From assembly GCF_024679245.1 (NCBI RefSeq), contig NC_090180.1, positions 16,214,507 to 16,278,506 of the forward strand: a stretch of 64,000 nucleotides of DNA. The letters are read 5' to 3'. The notes beneath the pieces were generated by a model. It was given only the letters and a program-made list of their open reading frames with translations. It made no database searches and was not told the DNA's origin. The translations under genes were made by a program, and so were the position numbers. Origin of the DNA: Pseudorasbora parva (Eukaryota > Chordata > Actinopteri > Cypriniformes > Gobionidae). Below are positions 10,139 to 25,960 of this stretch, piece by piece. Within the stretch, counting starts at the first letter, position 1. Every line of letters begins with the position of its first letter.

Positions 10139-11333
10139 AGGGGGGGTGAAATGCTGTTTCATGCATACTGAGCTTTTTACACTGTTAAAGACTTGGATTC
10201 CCATCCTAAACATAGACAAAGTTTCGAAAACTAATGTTGGACGTTTGATGGAGTATTTCTGTGTTAAAAATACTCCTTCCGGTTTCTCACAAGTTTCGGA
10301 GAGTTTTTTTCGAGTATGGCTCGACTTGACGTTAATAGACCGGAAGGTCCTTGTATGGGCCGTACGGGCTCTTCTCCCGGTAGGGTGCGCGTGCGTTACT
10401 AGAGCGAGAGAGGAAATGCACGCCCATAAACATTGCTCTCAAGCTGCAGATCCAGTCGTCCGTGAACACTTATGTCGATTATAGTTCGCACTGCACTCCA
10501 CTTCATTCCTCCACTTTGAAATGAAGCGACTTCAACGCTTCAGCACAGCATTCCGGGAAGGCAGCGCTGCTTTTGAACCGATTTGAACGCAGAAATGACG
10601 GGAAACTTCACAATATCGCTTCAGTCGCATCGCAAAGTGGATCTCCACACTCCAAGAAGTGTGTTTTTGACGGAGCGGTCCCAGCGATAAAGGTTCGGTC
10701 CTGCTTTGGAAGCAGCCGGTGAGTAAAACTGCTTCAAATGTCTGTGCTGTTGCTTATCGTCGCGTGAGTAAACATCAGTAAACGACACGATCGTGTGCTT
10801 CGTCATTCAAATGCGCTAACGGTTAGTCCATTGTTGTTCTATATATAACGTTACACTAGTCTGACGTGCAAAACCGTTTTGCTTGCTACTGCTAAAGTTA
10901 GTCGCATACAATAGTCCATAAACCGAATCATGTCCTCATAAACTGCGAGTAAAGACACACAAATGTTGACAGGCCACTAAATACAGTACATACCACAGAG
11001 ACGGACGTCCTGCTGCTGGTTTTCCTGTTCAATTTATTTCAGCCTCCAAATTTGATTCTAGATCATATCTATTAGCTGAGATCGATAGCAAGGGGTTCTC
11101 CAAGCTTGAGGACGTCACCGCTTTGCGCATTCGTCATTCTTTAGCTCCACCCACACGATACGCCTCCAGGCGCTCGTTTTTTTCCGGAAAGACTCGGTAC
11201 AGCCTATATTTCAAATGGTTTTATAAATATAATAAAACTAAAGACTTTTCGGAGATATGAAGGATGCAATACTACTCTATAGGTACTCAAGATTGACATG
11301 AGATTGACTGAAACTGAGTGTTTCACCCCCCCT
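10139..11333. mobile_element. Complete TTAA-flanked non-autonomous DNA element (Kolobok-like)
   Basis: The element is 1195 bp long. Its ends are exact inverted copies, AGGGGGGGTGAAA and TTTCACCCCCCCT, and each is directly flanked by TTAA (10135-10138 and 11334-11337), which is the target-site duplication. The TTAA target fits both piggyBac and Kolobok. The purine start (AGG) fits Kolobok better, because piggyBac termini start with C. The interior is CpG-rich, with frames of up to about 120 residues that resemble nothing I know and contain no transposase motif. Confidence 0.8.
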
Positions 11334-12299
11334 TTAATGATTCAGTTGAACCATATGCAAAAAAATAAATTCATTTTCGTTTTGTTGGGGAAGTAAGTGT
11401 AACCTGAGGATTACAACCTCTTGACCTTCATGGCTATATACAAAATATTACCATTAAATTTCAAGCAACTCTAACTGCAAAATTTGTCACATGGACAATC
11501 TTTATGATACTTTAATTTTTTTGTAAAATTGGAAATTAGATGTATAAATTAATTTTTAGCTGACAGCAAGTTAACAATTTTAATTTTTTAATGGCATTCC
11601 AAGCACTTATTGTTAATATCAGTACATTTCCATATTTCATCCTTTTGTTATTAGTTGCTGACTGTTTTTTATTTTGATTTTTTTTATTTGATTTTTTATT
11701 GGGGATGGTGGTATCTTGAGAGGGGTGGCGATGCCATAGCCTGCTGTATCCCACAGATTCACACTATTTAAAGATGGTAAAAACACATTCACATTAAATA
11801 CTCAGAGGACATGTAGTTATTTTATTTATTTACTGAATTAGAAAAGTCATTTGAGATTTAAATAATCATAAATTAAATGTGTCTGTGACTGTTGATCTTT
11901 ATGGAATCTTGGTAAATTTTCCCAAATGAGCTTAATTACCAATATTCTTAAAAGTAAATTACAGAATAAATTACTATTAAAAATTCTGGTTGCTCTATCC
12001 CTTTAACACCAACTGTAAATATGGCCACAGGTGTGTCTCTTAGATCAACCCAGGTGTGTCTTTTTCCTTGTCGCCTAGATCATAATCAGATTTACTGCCA
12101 AGTGCAGTAGGCTCTCAAAATTTAACATGTAAAATACATTTGTCTGGTACACTAAATAATTTTTCGAGATTGAGTGTACACTATAGAACCTTTCTCTTGT
12201 CACTAGCTAACGCTTGTGAATACACACGTCAGAGTCTGAATGCTTTTTTCATGTTTAGCCAGAAATAAAAGTAAATAATTTTTTTGGCATCTAGATAAA

Positions 12300-12302
<3 letters not shown>

Positions 12303-12335
<33 letters not shown>
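12303..12335. repeat. (CA)n microsatellite
   Basis: About 16 CA units; a second short CA run follows at 12496-12510 next to another copy of a 'cctcataaaccacat' word. Confidence 0.9.
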
Positions 12336-12337
<2 letters not shown>

Positions 12338-12809
12338 ACTTTCTCAAAAAAAACATCATTTAGTATGTTTTTAAAACTATTTGAATTATGAGGACATTTG
12401 AAATGTCCTCATAAACCACATTTATAGTGTAATACCAGTGTAATACCCATGTAGTTATACAAATTTGTGTCCTCATAAACCACATAAACAGGCACACGCA
12501 CACACACACACATCAAACACAGCATTTTAGTTTGACTTACTTCATTTAAACCAGGATTGCTGGAAAGAATGAATTGCATCAAAACAGCGTCGAATAGACC
12601 AAGCGTCAGATGATATCTGGTTTTATGTTTGGGATAAATGTTCTTTGTCTGCTCCAGCAGTCCAACACCTTTTATAACTTCTGCCATTCCAATCTCTTCC
12701 TCCTCCTATGTTTTGCCACTCCTTTGCTTCTCATCTCTTCAATTGACAGCTTCTGTTCTGTAGACTTCACAGATGAGGTTGGTGAGTTACCTTGGCTTTA
12801 AATGTTTCC

Positions 12810-15442
<2,633 letters not shown>

Positions 15443-15661
15443 GTTTCCTTTCGTTCAGTCACTCTGACGTCACGTCAGTGACTGACGAATGGGGGTTTCG
15501 CTTAGAAGCCTATCATCTCCGAGACTAAAAAGCGCCCAATGGCAGTGCCAATGCCATGGGCATGCGAGATTTGCATGTGTAACTCCGCCTACCCACGTGG
15601 GTATATAAGGAAGTAGCTTGCATAATCGCATTATGTTTTAATGCTTTGGAGCCAAGGGTTA
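15443..15661 (+). repeat. Left inverted terminal repeat of DIRS copy 1, with TATA-like promoter
   Basis: Matches, in inverted orientation, 20086-20290. It includes the words CCAATGGCAGTGCCAATGCC, CCACGTGGGTATATAAGG and ATAATCGCATTATG. The GTATATAAGG after a CACGTG E-box is a plausible TATA promoter for the element's transcript, about 280 bases before the gag ATG. The promoter role is inference from spacing and motif. Confidence 0.85.
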
Positions 15662-15886
15662 CATACCTTTCACTCCTATAAGCCTTCTGAGTTAAGTCAG
15701 TTCTTCGAGACGATCAGGATCTTCCAGTCGGTGTTGGTGTTCGGCGCGTTCCAGCGGTCACATACTTCCTGCCTGCTGGTCAGACGATTGGTTTACAGTT
15801 GGTGTGTGGTCCCCTGGGCGCTTCGGCATCGACTGCGAGGTTAATCCTCTCACAAAAGAGCTCACACGTGGCACGTCCTTTTCAGG

Positions 15887-17260
15887 ATGTCTCGCCCGTG
15901 TGCTTCTGGGTGTGGCCGGTCTCTACACTCTTCTGATGGGCACTCGCACTGTCTGGCATGCTTGGGCTTCCAGCATGCTCAGGCGGCGCTTGTGGATGAG
16001 TCATGTTCCCACTGCGGGAACATGGCCATCTCCGTGTTGCGGTCGAGACTCAATAATCTCTGTGCGGCCGCCGGAGTGAGAGTCCCCTCCGTCACCCCCC
16101 GATCTGACGTGTCCGCGGCCTCGGTATCATCCGGTCCAGGGCGACCTGAGGGTGATGGTGTGCTCCGACGCTCATGCCTCGGCCCACACCCCCCTCTGTT
16201 GCACCGGTACCCGCGAGCGTTTTGATGGAGCCGCGGCGGGCTAGTTTTGAAGGTGGGCTAGAGTCCTCCGAGGATGATGATTCGGCTGTGCTGCCGCCTC
16301 CGGGCGCGCCAGCATTGTCCGAGTCGGACCCGGAGCTGACAGCCATGCTTGCCCGGGCAGCCACGGCGCTTGGTCTGGAGTGGAACCCTCCGCCCTGGCC
16401 AGAGCGTTCGCGGCTTGATGATTGGTTTTTGGGTGCCCCCAATTCCTTTCTTCCCGGAAGTGCATGAGGAGGTTGCGTCTTCTCGCGAGCGCTTGGCAGC
16501 CTCTTCCGCCTTCTCCGCCCTCGATGGGGCGGCGGCTAGAGGGCACACTGGGGTCCCCCCGGTGGAGCGTTCTGTGGCGATGCAACTGTGTCCCCAGAGC
16601 GCCTCCTCCTGGCGTGGCGATCCTAAGCACCCCTCCAAGGCCTGTAGATTCACATCTTCCATGGTGTCGAAGACCTACAGAGCTGCGGGGCAGGCCGCCG
16701 CTTCTTTGCATGCCATGGCAACTCTTCAGGCCTATCAGGCCAAGTTGCTGTGCGACTTGCACGAGGGTGGGGCCGACCCAGGGCTCAGAGATGAGCTGCG
16801 TGCCGCGACCGCAAGAAGCCGCCCCAGTCCGCGCCAGCCCCGCAGCCCGCTAAACGCCAGGCTAAGCGGCGCTCCTGACGCGGACAGCTCAGAGATGGGC
16901 CGTTCTTTCCAGGAAACGGCAGCAGGGCCGCTCCTTCCCCCGGTGGAGGGCCGGGGGAGAATCTTTCGTTCCGCTGCCGCCCCCCGGGGTGGCAGCACCC
17001 TATTGAGGTTAAAGAAAGAACTGACATACCCATCTCTAAGCACCCAGAGACCGGTGACGGCAGTGTGCGCCGCCCCCGGGCCACGCCGCTCTCGTCCCTC
17101 TCTGTCGCCAGCCCCCTCTCAGAGCAGACCCCAGTGGAACGCGAGTCCTTCTCTGGTCTCCTCTGTCAGGGCGCAGCCGTTACCGCCGCCCCAACACCGG
17201 GCCGCTATGCCACCCGAGTCCGGGCCGGTAACGCTGCCTCGCTGCCCCACTGAGGATACG
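15887..17260 (+). pseudogene. DIRS copy 1 gag-like gene, frame-shifted and internally deleted
   Basis: The start MSRPCASGCGRSLHSSDGHS gives a compact Cys/His cluster (CASGC, DGHSHCLAC, CSHCGN) suggestive of metal binding, followed by a proline/serine-rich linker. Relative to copy 3 the frame is lost near 16135-16160 by a deletion and again near 16430. It then continues in the frame that begins at 16349. The conserved block that follows LRDELRAAT in copy 3 (ALRATK ... QERHLWLNL ... FLDAPIS) is deleted here at about 16810, replaced directly by ARSRPSPRQP. The product would be the nucleic-acid-binding structural protein of the element, but this copy cannot make it. Confidence 0.75.
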
Positions 17261-17299
17261 CCGGTGCTCCTCATGACCCCGTTGGTACACTCCCTGGGA

Positions 17300-19100
17300 G
17301 CGTGGCTACAGCTGCCGGGACTGTCCCATTGGGTCGCACGGACCCTCAGGCTCGGCTATGCGAATCAGTTCGCGCGAGCTCCTCCCCGCTTCCGGGGTGT
17401 CTGGTACACCATGGTGGGATCCAATGCCCCAGTCATGCGTGCGGAGATCGCGACCCTACTGGCGAAGGGCGCGGTCAAGCTCGTCCCTCCAGCCGAGATG
17501 AAGTCCGGCTTTTACAGCCCTTACTTCATTGTACCGAAGAAATCCGGTGGGTTACGACCGATCCTGGACCTTGGCGTCCTGAACCGATCCCTGTACAGGC
17601 TTCCGTTCAGGATGTTGACTGTGAAACGCCTTTTTGAATGTGTTCGTCCATGCGATTGGTTTGCAGCGATCGACCTGAAGGACGCGTACTTCATGTGTCC
17701 ATCCTTCCGCGACACAGACCGTTCCTACGGTTTGCGTTCGAAGGGCGGGCATATCAGTATGCCATACTACCATCGTCGAGGCAGCCCTTGCGCCACTCAG
17801 GCAACAAGGGGTTCGCATCCTGAACTATCTCAATGACTGGCTCATACTGGGCCACTCTCGGGACCGGGTGTGCGAACACAGAGATCTGGTTCTCCACCAC
17901 TTAGCTCGTCTGGGCCTTCGGGTCAACTGGGAGAAGAGCAAACTCTGAGAGGATCTCTTTTCTCGGTATGGAGATCGACTCGGTCGCCATGTGTGCGCAG
18001 CTTACCGGCGTGCGCGCGCAGTCACTGCTGACTTGCCTCCGTCAGATAGAGAGCAAGAGTGAGGTTCCACTGAAACTGTTTCAGAGGATCCTGGGGCATA
18101 TGGCATCTGCAGCCACGGTGACGCCGCTCAGATTGCTTCATATGAGACCGCTTCAGCACTGGCTTCGCGATCGAGTCCCAAGATTGGCATGGCAGTCTGG
18201 CACGCTCCGGGTCCCAGTGACTCGGGCCTGCAGACAGACACTCACCCAGTGGTCGAACCTCAGCTTTCTACGGGCAGGTGTGCCCTTAGAACGAGTTTCC
18301 CGGCATGTTGTTGTGTCAACAGATGCGTCCACCACGGGCTGGGGTGCCATGTGCAATGGAGATGCAGCCGTCGGCTCTTGGTCAGAGAGCCAGAGCCGCC
18401 TGCATATCAATTGCCTCGAGTTGCTGGCAGTACGGTTCACCCTGCACCGCTTCCTAGCGTTGCTGAAGGGTCAACACGTACTAGTCAGATCGGACAACAT
18501 GGCCGTAGTAGCATACATCAACCACCAGGGAGGCATACATCTACGCTCCCGCCGCATGTCTCAACTCACCCGCCATCTCGTTTTATGGAGTCAGAAGCAC
18601 CTGAGGTCCCTTCGTGCTGTCCATATCCCGGGGATCCTGAACCGTGCAGCCGACGAGCTCTCACGGGTTCAGCCAATCCCTGGGGTGTGGAGACTCCATC
18701 CCCAGTCGGTCCAGCTGATCTGGGATCAGTTCGGGGACGCACAGGTAGATTTGTTTACCTCCCACGACTCGTCCCATTGCAGTCTGTACTATTCCCTGAC
18801 CGAGGGCACGCTCGGCACGGATGCACTGGCGCACAGCTGGCCGCAGGGCCTACGCAAGTATGCGTTTCCCCCAGTGAGCCTTCTTGCACGTGTTCTGTGC
18901 AAAGTCAGGGAGGACAAGGAGCAGGTCATTTTGGTCGCCCCGTACTGGCACGGCCGGACCTGGTTCCCAGAACTAGTTCTCCTTGCGACAGCCCCTCCCT
19001 GGCCGATTCCTCTGAGACAGGATCTACTCTCTCAGAGACGGGGCACCCTGTGGCACCCATCCATGTGTGGCTCCTGGACGGGACGCGGCAGGTTTGAGTA
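17300..19100 (+). pseudogene. DIRS copy 1 reverse transcriptase and RNase H, broken
   Basis: RT blocks are readable: GFYSPYFIVPKKSGGLRPIL, LNRSLYRLPFRML and the catalytic FAAIDLKDAYF at about 17658-17692. A frameshift follows near 17700, and the YLDD motif appears as YLND (17826-17837), losing the first catalytic Asp. A second frame opened at 17968 carries RNase H with STDAS, HINCLELLAV, VRSDNMAVVAYIN and NRAADELSR, i.e. all four acidic positions of the family. A stop (TGA at about 17946) separates the RT end from the RNase H frame. The enzyme would copy the element RNA and remove it from hybrids; here RT is dead by two independent defects. Confidence 0.88.
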
Positions 19101-19109
19101 CCCTACCAC

Positions 19110-19654
19110 CTACGGTGGTGGCTACCATCACTTCCGCTCGGGCCGAGTCCACGAGACAGGCCTATGCGTTCTGTCTAAGACAGAACCTCTTCGTCAATTG
19201 GTGCTCTTCTCACCAAGAAGACCCCTGGAAATGCCCGATCGGGTCTGTGCTTTCTTTCCTCCAAGAAGGGTTGGATCGAAGGCTGTCTCCATCCACCCTG
19301 AAGGTTTATGTGGCCGCTATCGCCGCCTATCATGACCTCTTGGACGGTAAAACGGTAAGTAAGCACAACATGGTCATCAGGTTCCTGAGGGGTGCGAGGA
19401 GACTACATCCTCCTTGTGCTCCTCTCGTACCCTCTTGGGACCTCTCAGTAGTTCTAAGTGCTCTGCAGAGGGCCCCATTTGAGCCTTTGCGGCCAGTAGA
19501 TGTTAAGTTCTTGTCTATGAAGACAGCGCTCCTGACCGCATTGGCCTCCGTCAAGGGGGTAGGGGACCTGCAGGCATTTTCGGTTGACGAAGCGTGCCTG
19601 GAATTCGGGCCGGCTGACTCTCACGTGATGTATTTCCACCGTAAGCCTCCTTGA
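19110..19654 (+). pseudogene. DIRS copy 1 tyrosine recombinase, N-terminal half only
   Basis: The frame overlapping the RNase H end encodes the core-binding domain (SARAESTRQAYAF, LSFLQEGLDRRLSPSTLKVY, IRFLRGARR) and enters the catalytic domain at LTALASVKGVGDLQAFSV. In copy 2 this last block reads KRVGDL, so the first catalytic Arg is Gly here (codon 19556-19558). The frame stops at 19654 and the remaining catalytic half (HxxR and the nucleophile Tyr) is absent: 19655-19940 contains non-coding sequence only. The copy therefore cannot integrate itself. Confidence 0.85.
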
Positions 19655-19940
19655 GCGGGTGTATTCCCTTGGCAACCTTGCCACCCCCTGGGGTTAAAAA
19701 TCCACCTGCGGCTCGTACCCCAGTGATCTTCCGTATGCAGCCCCCCGGGGTCATACGTGTATTCTTAAGTCCTCCCTACGGGTAGGCATCTTGGCGCATA
19801 TGTCCTCCTGGAATATGCCTCCCAGTGTACCTTGGTATTCCTGCGTTAAGTAGAGGCATTTGACCGTCCTAACGTGCATCAGGGCTTTCACGCTTGCGCA
19901 GGGCACTGGAAGACAGCCGAGTGGCGTTATTTCATTGGGA

Positions 19941-20048
19941 CCCCCATTCGCCAGTCACTGACATTACGTCGGAGTGACTGAACGAAAGGGAACGTCTCGG
20001 TTACGTATGTAACCCTCGTTCCCTGAGGAGGGAACGGAGATGTAACGT
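19941..20048 (+). other. Internal complementary region (ICR) of DIRS copy 1
   Basis: The first half (19941-19993) is the reverse complement of the element's left end (15443-15495) and the second half (19991-20048) is the reverse complement of its right end (about 20271-20328). The halves overlap at a shared AAC. In the DIRS replication model this region templates completion and circular joining of the two termini, so it spells out the circle junction. It sits between the coding part and the right terminal repeat, the canonical location. Confidence 0.88.
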
Positions 20049-20085
20049 CCCGTTGCCACATCCGCTGTACCGCTGGAACGGAGTT

Positions 20086-20328
20086 CAACTTGGCTCCTCA
20101 GCAGGTAAAACATAATGCGATTATGCCAGCTACTTCCTTATATACCCACGTGGGTAGGCGGAGTTACGCATGCAAATCTCGCATGCCCATGGCATTGGCA
20201 CTGCCAGTGGGCGCTTTCTAGTCTCGGAGATGATAGGCTTCAAAGCGAAACCCCCATTCGTCAGTCACTGACGTTACGTCTCCATTTCCTCCTCAGGGAA
20301 CGAGGGTTACATACGTAACCGAGACGTT
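20086..20328 (+). repeat. Right inverted terminal repeat and right-end extension of DIRS copy 1
   Basis: 20086-20290 is the inverted counterpart of the left repeat. 20270-20328 is the unique right-end extension (TCAGGGAACGAGGGTTACAT ... CCGAGACGTT), which recurs in DIRS copy 2 and in two short remnants at 30920 and 39069. Confidence 0.85.
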
Positions 20329-20663
20329 CTGTATATCCTATCACCTTTTAAATTGCCCTGTCAATCATAATATCACAGTAATCATCTGCATGGGTACATT
20401 TTACCTTCTGTTGGTTTTAGGTATACAGCGACCCCTGGCAGTTCTAGTGTTAATATGTTTATAAGTAACTGAAAAAAGCTCAAATGTCAAAGATTGTCAA
20501 ATGATAATATTTGTGGTCAATAAAACAAAATAAATTTGACTTATGATAACATGACAATGTGAAAAATAGTAATGAAAGGCTCAAAAGTTGGAAAATGTCT
20601 GTTTATTTTTTTCTTATCAGTCAGTCTGAGGCGTTGCCATAACGCGTTGCTATGGGTTGCGTG

Positions 20664-21178
20664 TAGCCTGACAAGCCAGACCCACATCAAGATGTTTGGT
20701 CTGGAAACTCACCATTGACAGGGCTCAATCTGAGGGGCGGGATAAACGGTTGTCTTTCAAACTCCCTCTGCACGCGATAGGATAGCGTTACAACCAACCA
20801 GAGCAACGAAGGTGAAACAGAGCTTGTTGATAGATTAAACATTCGCCGAATAGGTCGGCAAAACTCCGAACACATCTTCCCTTTTTAAGAATGATTTCAG
20901 TGCCATTCTTTGTTCTTTTCTCAGAGAAAAGCTTAACTCCAAGTCTTCTAGAGTCGCGGTCAAAGCTGATTCAACATACCGCCTTTCGCCAGTTTCTGTG
21001 TTAACTAGAAGCACGCAAACGCAACTCGGCCGTCGTCATTATGGCCCCGCCCGCCGACTCTATACAAGATGTGATTGGCTGGCAAGAGTTAGGGGATTAC
21101 AGCTCAGAAGGGTATTGAGAGTTGCTAGACGACACTCGCAGGCAGATAAGATTTGCTGATTTCTAGATTTCTAGGCTA
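20664..21178. mobile_element. hAT-like non-autonomous element (515 bp)
   Basis: Imperfect inverted ends, TAGCCTGACAAGCCAGA and TCTAGATTTCTAGGCTA, are flanked by GGTTGCGTG (20655-20663) and GGTTGTGTG (21179-21187), a 9-base direct repeat with one mismatch, or 8 bases as hAT elements make. No coding capacity. The interior contains CpG-rich, repeat-like sequence. Confidence 0.65.
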
Positions 21179-21561
21179 GGTTGTGTGCGTTTTACTGGCT
21201 GATTTTCCACAGTCTATTCGGAAACGGCTCTCGAGCCATATGGTTCTTTCAGAGAGCTTCTGGCTGTGGCTTTACGGGGAAAAAATAAACCAATTTTTTT
21301 TTTCATCAAAGCTAATTTAATCAAAAATCTCTATTATACCTTTTAAAATATTACATAATTCATAAATGCCTGTTTGTCATGTATAATAACATTACACCAA
21401 CCAATGGTGATTTGGCAAAACAAGATAAAACAAATCAGTTGAAAATTGTATAAATCAAATAGAATGGCTGACAGGATTTAACTGACAAACAAAAAAGAAC
21501 TGCACAAAACCATGCATCACCAAAAGTCGCAATAATGGTAAGTAGTGTTACTTGTATTTAT

Positions 21562-22727
21562 TAGGGGTGTCCTCGACTAAGGATTTACACATTCGAATCA
21601 GAATTGTCGAATCTTTCTATGGTCGGCCGATAGTCGAATCATCTATGTGTTTGTGAATGGGTTGGGAGGGGCACGATACTAGTCTACTAATAAACTAAAC
21701 CTAATAAACCTTAAAAAAATTACCTACCTAGAGAGGAAGAGAGAACTTTGAGTGCGTTTACATGCATGTTCCTAAGCCGATTGTGCCTAAAGGCGGTGTG
21801 CACACGAAGATCAGCGCTGTGTCTCAGGATCTCACACCAACCGTGCACATTATATACGCGCAAGCTCAATTTTGAATCGACTTCTGACAGAAGAGCTGCA
21901 CGATCTTGTAGCACAGGGTGAAATCAGTATACATTGACGATTTCTTGGAAATATACATTTAAAGCCCATCTTTTAATTTAACTGCTTTCATACACGTACT
22001 CCACAGTACATGTGAGCTCTTTTACATTATGTCCGTCAAATACTAAGAGGTGAGTAGTATAACAGCTGATTAAGTTCGGAATTCCAGCTGTCCAGTTATG
22101 TTGTTCAGATATACGGCCCAAACGCTTGACATCTGCAGAAGCAGAACATGCGGACACCTAGGTCTAAAACCATTTCTACAAAATTTCACGATAAACTATG
22201 TTGTGTAGAAATTCACAGAATTTCTATCCCTATCCAGACTAGCTGACCGTCACAGATGTAAGCTATAGCCTACATCCTACAACATTCATTTAAAATCTGG
22301 GATCTAAATTAATTATTTTAAGACACATGTTGCTGGCATAGATGGTGACAATCTACATGAATGCTTGAAAAACAACAAAGTCGACAGCAATATTGCAAAA
22401 TATGATTTATTAAAGATACTACAATGTGATAAACATGGAGACAACGTTAGCCACAATTAGCTAAACCCTGTGGACACTCACCAAGACACCTGCCCAATTC
22501 TCAACCGATTCTTCTCACACCACAACTCTATCTCTATGCTCTGTCCATTTACCCTTCCCATTAACTCTCCCTGACCCCTCTCTCGCCTAGGCGGCTCGTA
22601 ATTATATGGAAATGGCCCATCGTAAGAGTTGACATTTATCCCAACTGCAACCTCCTCACTAGCTGCATTTCCATTTCAGCACCGTATATCGATGCATCGA
22701 ATCTTCGACTAATCGGGGTCACCCCTA
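21562..22727. mobile_element. hAT non-autonomous element (1166 bp) with perfect 8-bp TSD
   Basis: GTATTTAT is present immediately on both sides (21554-21561 and 22728-22735). The ends, TAGGGGTGTCCTCGACTAA and its inverted counterpart TCGACTAATCGGGGTCACCC followed by CTA, are recognisable inverted repeats. The 8-bp duplication is diagnostic of the hAT superfamily. No transposase motif is visible inside. Confidence 0.85.
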
Positions 22728-22735
22728 GTATTTAT

Positions 22736-23985
<1,250 letters not shown>

Positions 23986-23989
23986 TTAA

Positions 23990-24651
23990 AGGTGCACTAT
24001 GCAACTTTCCATCCACTGGAGGGCGCCTATTCAAAACAAATGCGTAGTTTGATGACACAAAGTTTGAGAGCAGCATCTTGGGACATGTGGTCTTCGACTC
24101 ACAGCCGGTGGAAAATAGGACTCGGGCAGAAATCACATTCATGCATGCGGTTATTAATGTTACTGTAGTGTGAAGAAGAGCGGGACCGAGTGCTGTGGAG
24201 CTGAGCACAGCTGCTGGAGCGATTGTTAAACAAATACCCGCCTCGCGAACACCGGACTTTTATTATGACGGGACGGGACACAGTCGCCGGGCGCCTGCAC
24301 TGATCCACTCTTCCGGTTATGATTATGAGGTAATGGAGCTCTGTTTATCATATTAGATACATTTAAGTGTGTTGAAAATGATGTCATGACGTTACTCTGT
24401 GCATTCACTTCATACTGCTAAGAGTAAAGCGCTCCTGCCAAATAAAACCCGAAACCGAGGGTAGCGCAGATATGACACAATTGACAGTGAAGTCTATGCT
24501 GAAACGTCCCGGTCCTTAGTTCAAATAGCAATTTTCTCACAATTTGCAAATAGTTGGAAACATTTGGGATATTACTCAACTAAACAAAATATATAACAGC
24601 GGCCTAGTGGTTTTTGGATATTTTACTGCAAAAATACTACATAGTGCACCT
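23990..24651 (+). mobile_element. TTAA-flanked DNA element, copy A (662 bp)
   Basis: Ends AGGTGCACTATG and CATAGTGCACCT are perfect inverted repeats, each flanked by TTAA (23986-23989, 24652-24655). A second copy, 679 bp, lies in opposite orientation at 43194-43872. Both have the words TCCACTGGAGGGCGCC, CCGGTGGAAAATAGGACTCG and GCATGCGGTTATTAATG or their complements. No transposase is encoded, so it is non-autonomous. Confidence 0.85.
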
Positions 24652-24655
24652 TTAA

Positions 24656-25960
24656 CTGAAAGAATGTGGCCCTCCAGGCCAGGGGCTGATATTGACAAAT
24701 TGTCTTCAGGAAATTAAATTAAGACAATCTGAACTGATATTCAGTACAATATAGCAAATCCAAATTACCACCTTTGACTTTGATGATAAAGGTATTTTTA
24801 AATATCTTTAGCACTGATTGGCCTTGAGACTAAATTAAATTAATCTGACTCACCATTGCATTTGTGGGAATTTTTTCTCTTTCTCTATCTCTCTGTTGGA
24901 AGGAGAATCTGCCAAAAGGCCCAAACACCAGCCATGCAGCGTGTTACCAGCACAGATATGGAAGAGCCTTAAGATTTAAGGAATATTTTTTGCATAATTT
25001 GATATAATACTGTATACATAGCATATTACCCAAGATCTCTTATTTTAACTTATCCAAGATAATGAAACTCTTACGTTGCATTATATTCACTTGGATTATT
25101 CCTTTAAACCCTAATTGTAACCAGAAGTTTTTGTTCCTTTTCTTCTCAGTTCCTGAGAACAGGTTTTGTACGATGTTAACTCATCAGTATGTTTGTTTGT
25201 TTTGAACCAAAAAAAGGGTAGCATAAAAACCTGTTTAACGAGTTTTTGTGATTCCATTAATCTATTGTCAGCCGAACACAATTGGAGTTAACTCTATGTG
25301 AAGGAGATGTTTTGTACTGCATGAGGTAAAAGGGTGGTCACACCATACTAACTGGTTTTCGGTTTATATTTGAAATATAAACATTTAAATGGTGGCTGTC
25401 ATAAAAACTTGCCATGCAAATAGCATGCCTTGTTGGCAAGTGCTATTTGCAATTTCGCATTAGCTCTTCACCTGATAATGCCTGGCTGTGCCAAACAACA
25501 TTTAAAAAAAAATGCCCACAGATCAATGTCCTCAGTGTTGCAATCAGTAAAGCGTATGCATAGCTAATAGATCACTGTTTTGTTGAACCTGGGGTTCTAA
25601 CCCACCTTTTGCAAAGCTTGCTCTTCTCTCATTTCTCATCACAAATCACATCGGAAAGGCATTTTCAATAAAAATTAAGAGAATGTTCTAAATATGGAAA
25701 TAAAGTGCCAGACAAAATGTTTAATAATAATAAAAGCATTTAATAGGCAGGGTTAGGGATATGTGTAAGGGAGGCTTTATTGTCCCTTTAAGGTGGCATT
25801 CCATTCAATGATTTAAATAAAAATAATAATTTACTAATAAGAGGGGCAAATGGTATGTATCTGTCAACATAAATGATAAATTACAATTACTATTTATATG
25901 GCAAAGAATTGCTACTTTTATATGGTGTAAATAGAATATATCACTATTTTCACTTTGTAA
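24656..25960. other. No gene seen
   Basis: AT-rich intergenic sequence with no recognisable protein or repeat termini. Confidence 0.4.

Larger units (their letters stand above)
15443..20328 (+). mobile_element. DIRS retrotransposon copy 1 (4.9 kb, structurally complete, coding-defective)
   Basis: A DIRS-type tyrosine-recombinase retrotransposon. Both outer ends carry GTT (15443-15445 and 20326-20328) and there is no target duplication, as expected for recombinase-mediated integration of a circular intermediate. It has a left inverted terminal repeat, gag, RT plus RNase H, and recombinase. An internal complementary region and a right inverted repeat with a short unique extension follow. All protein-coding parts are damaged by indels, stops or deletion. 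It closely resembles copy 3 (62319 onward) and is more distant from copy 2 (32199-37773). Confidence 0.93.

Noticed and set aside
10116..10484. 122-residue frame in the TTAA element
   Set aside because: No similarity to a transposase; CpG-rich interior gives long frames by chance.
16092..16762. Minus-strand frames of 116-173 residues opposite DIRS gag
   Set aside because: GC-rich shadows of the gag gene.
18189..19097. 302-residue plus frame overlapping RNase H, and the first 310 residues of the copy 2 frame starting at 34570
   Set aside because: These are the alternative frame of the RNase H region, open by composition; only the recombinase part downstream has family motifs.
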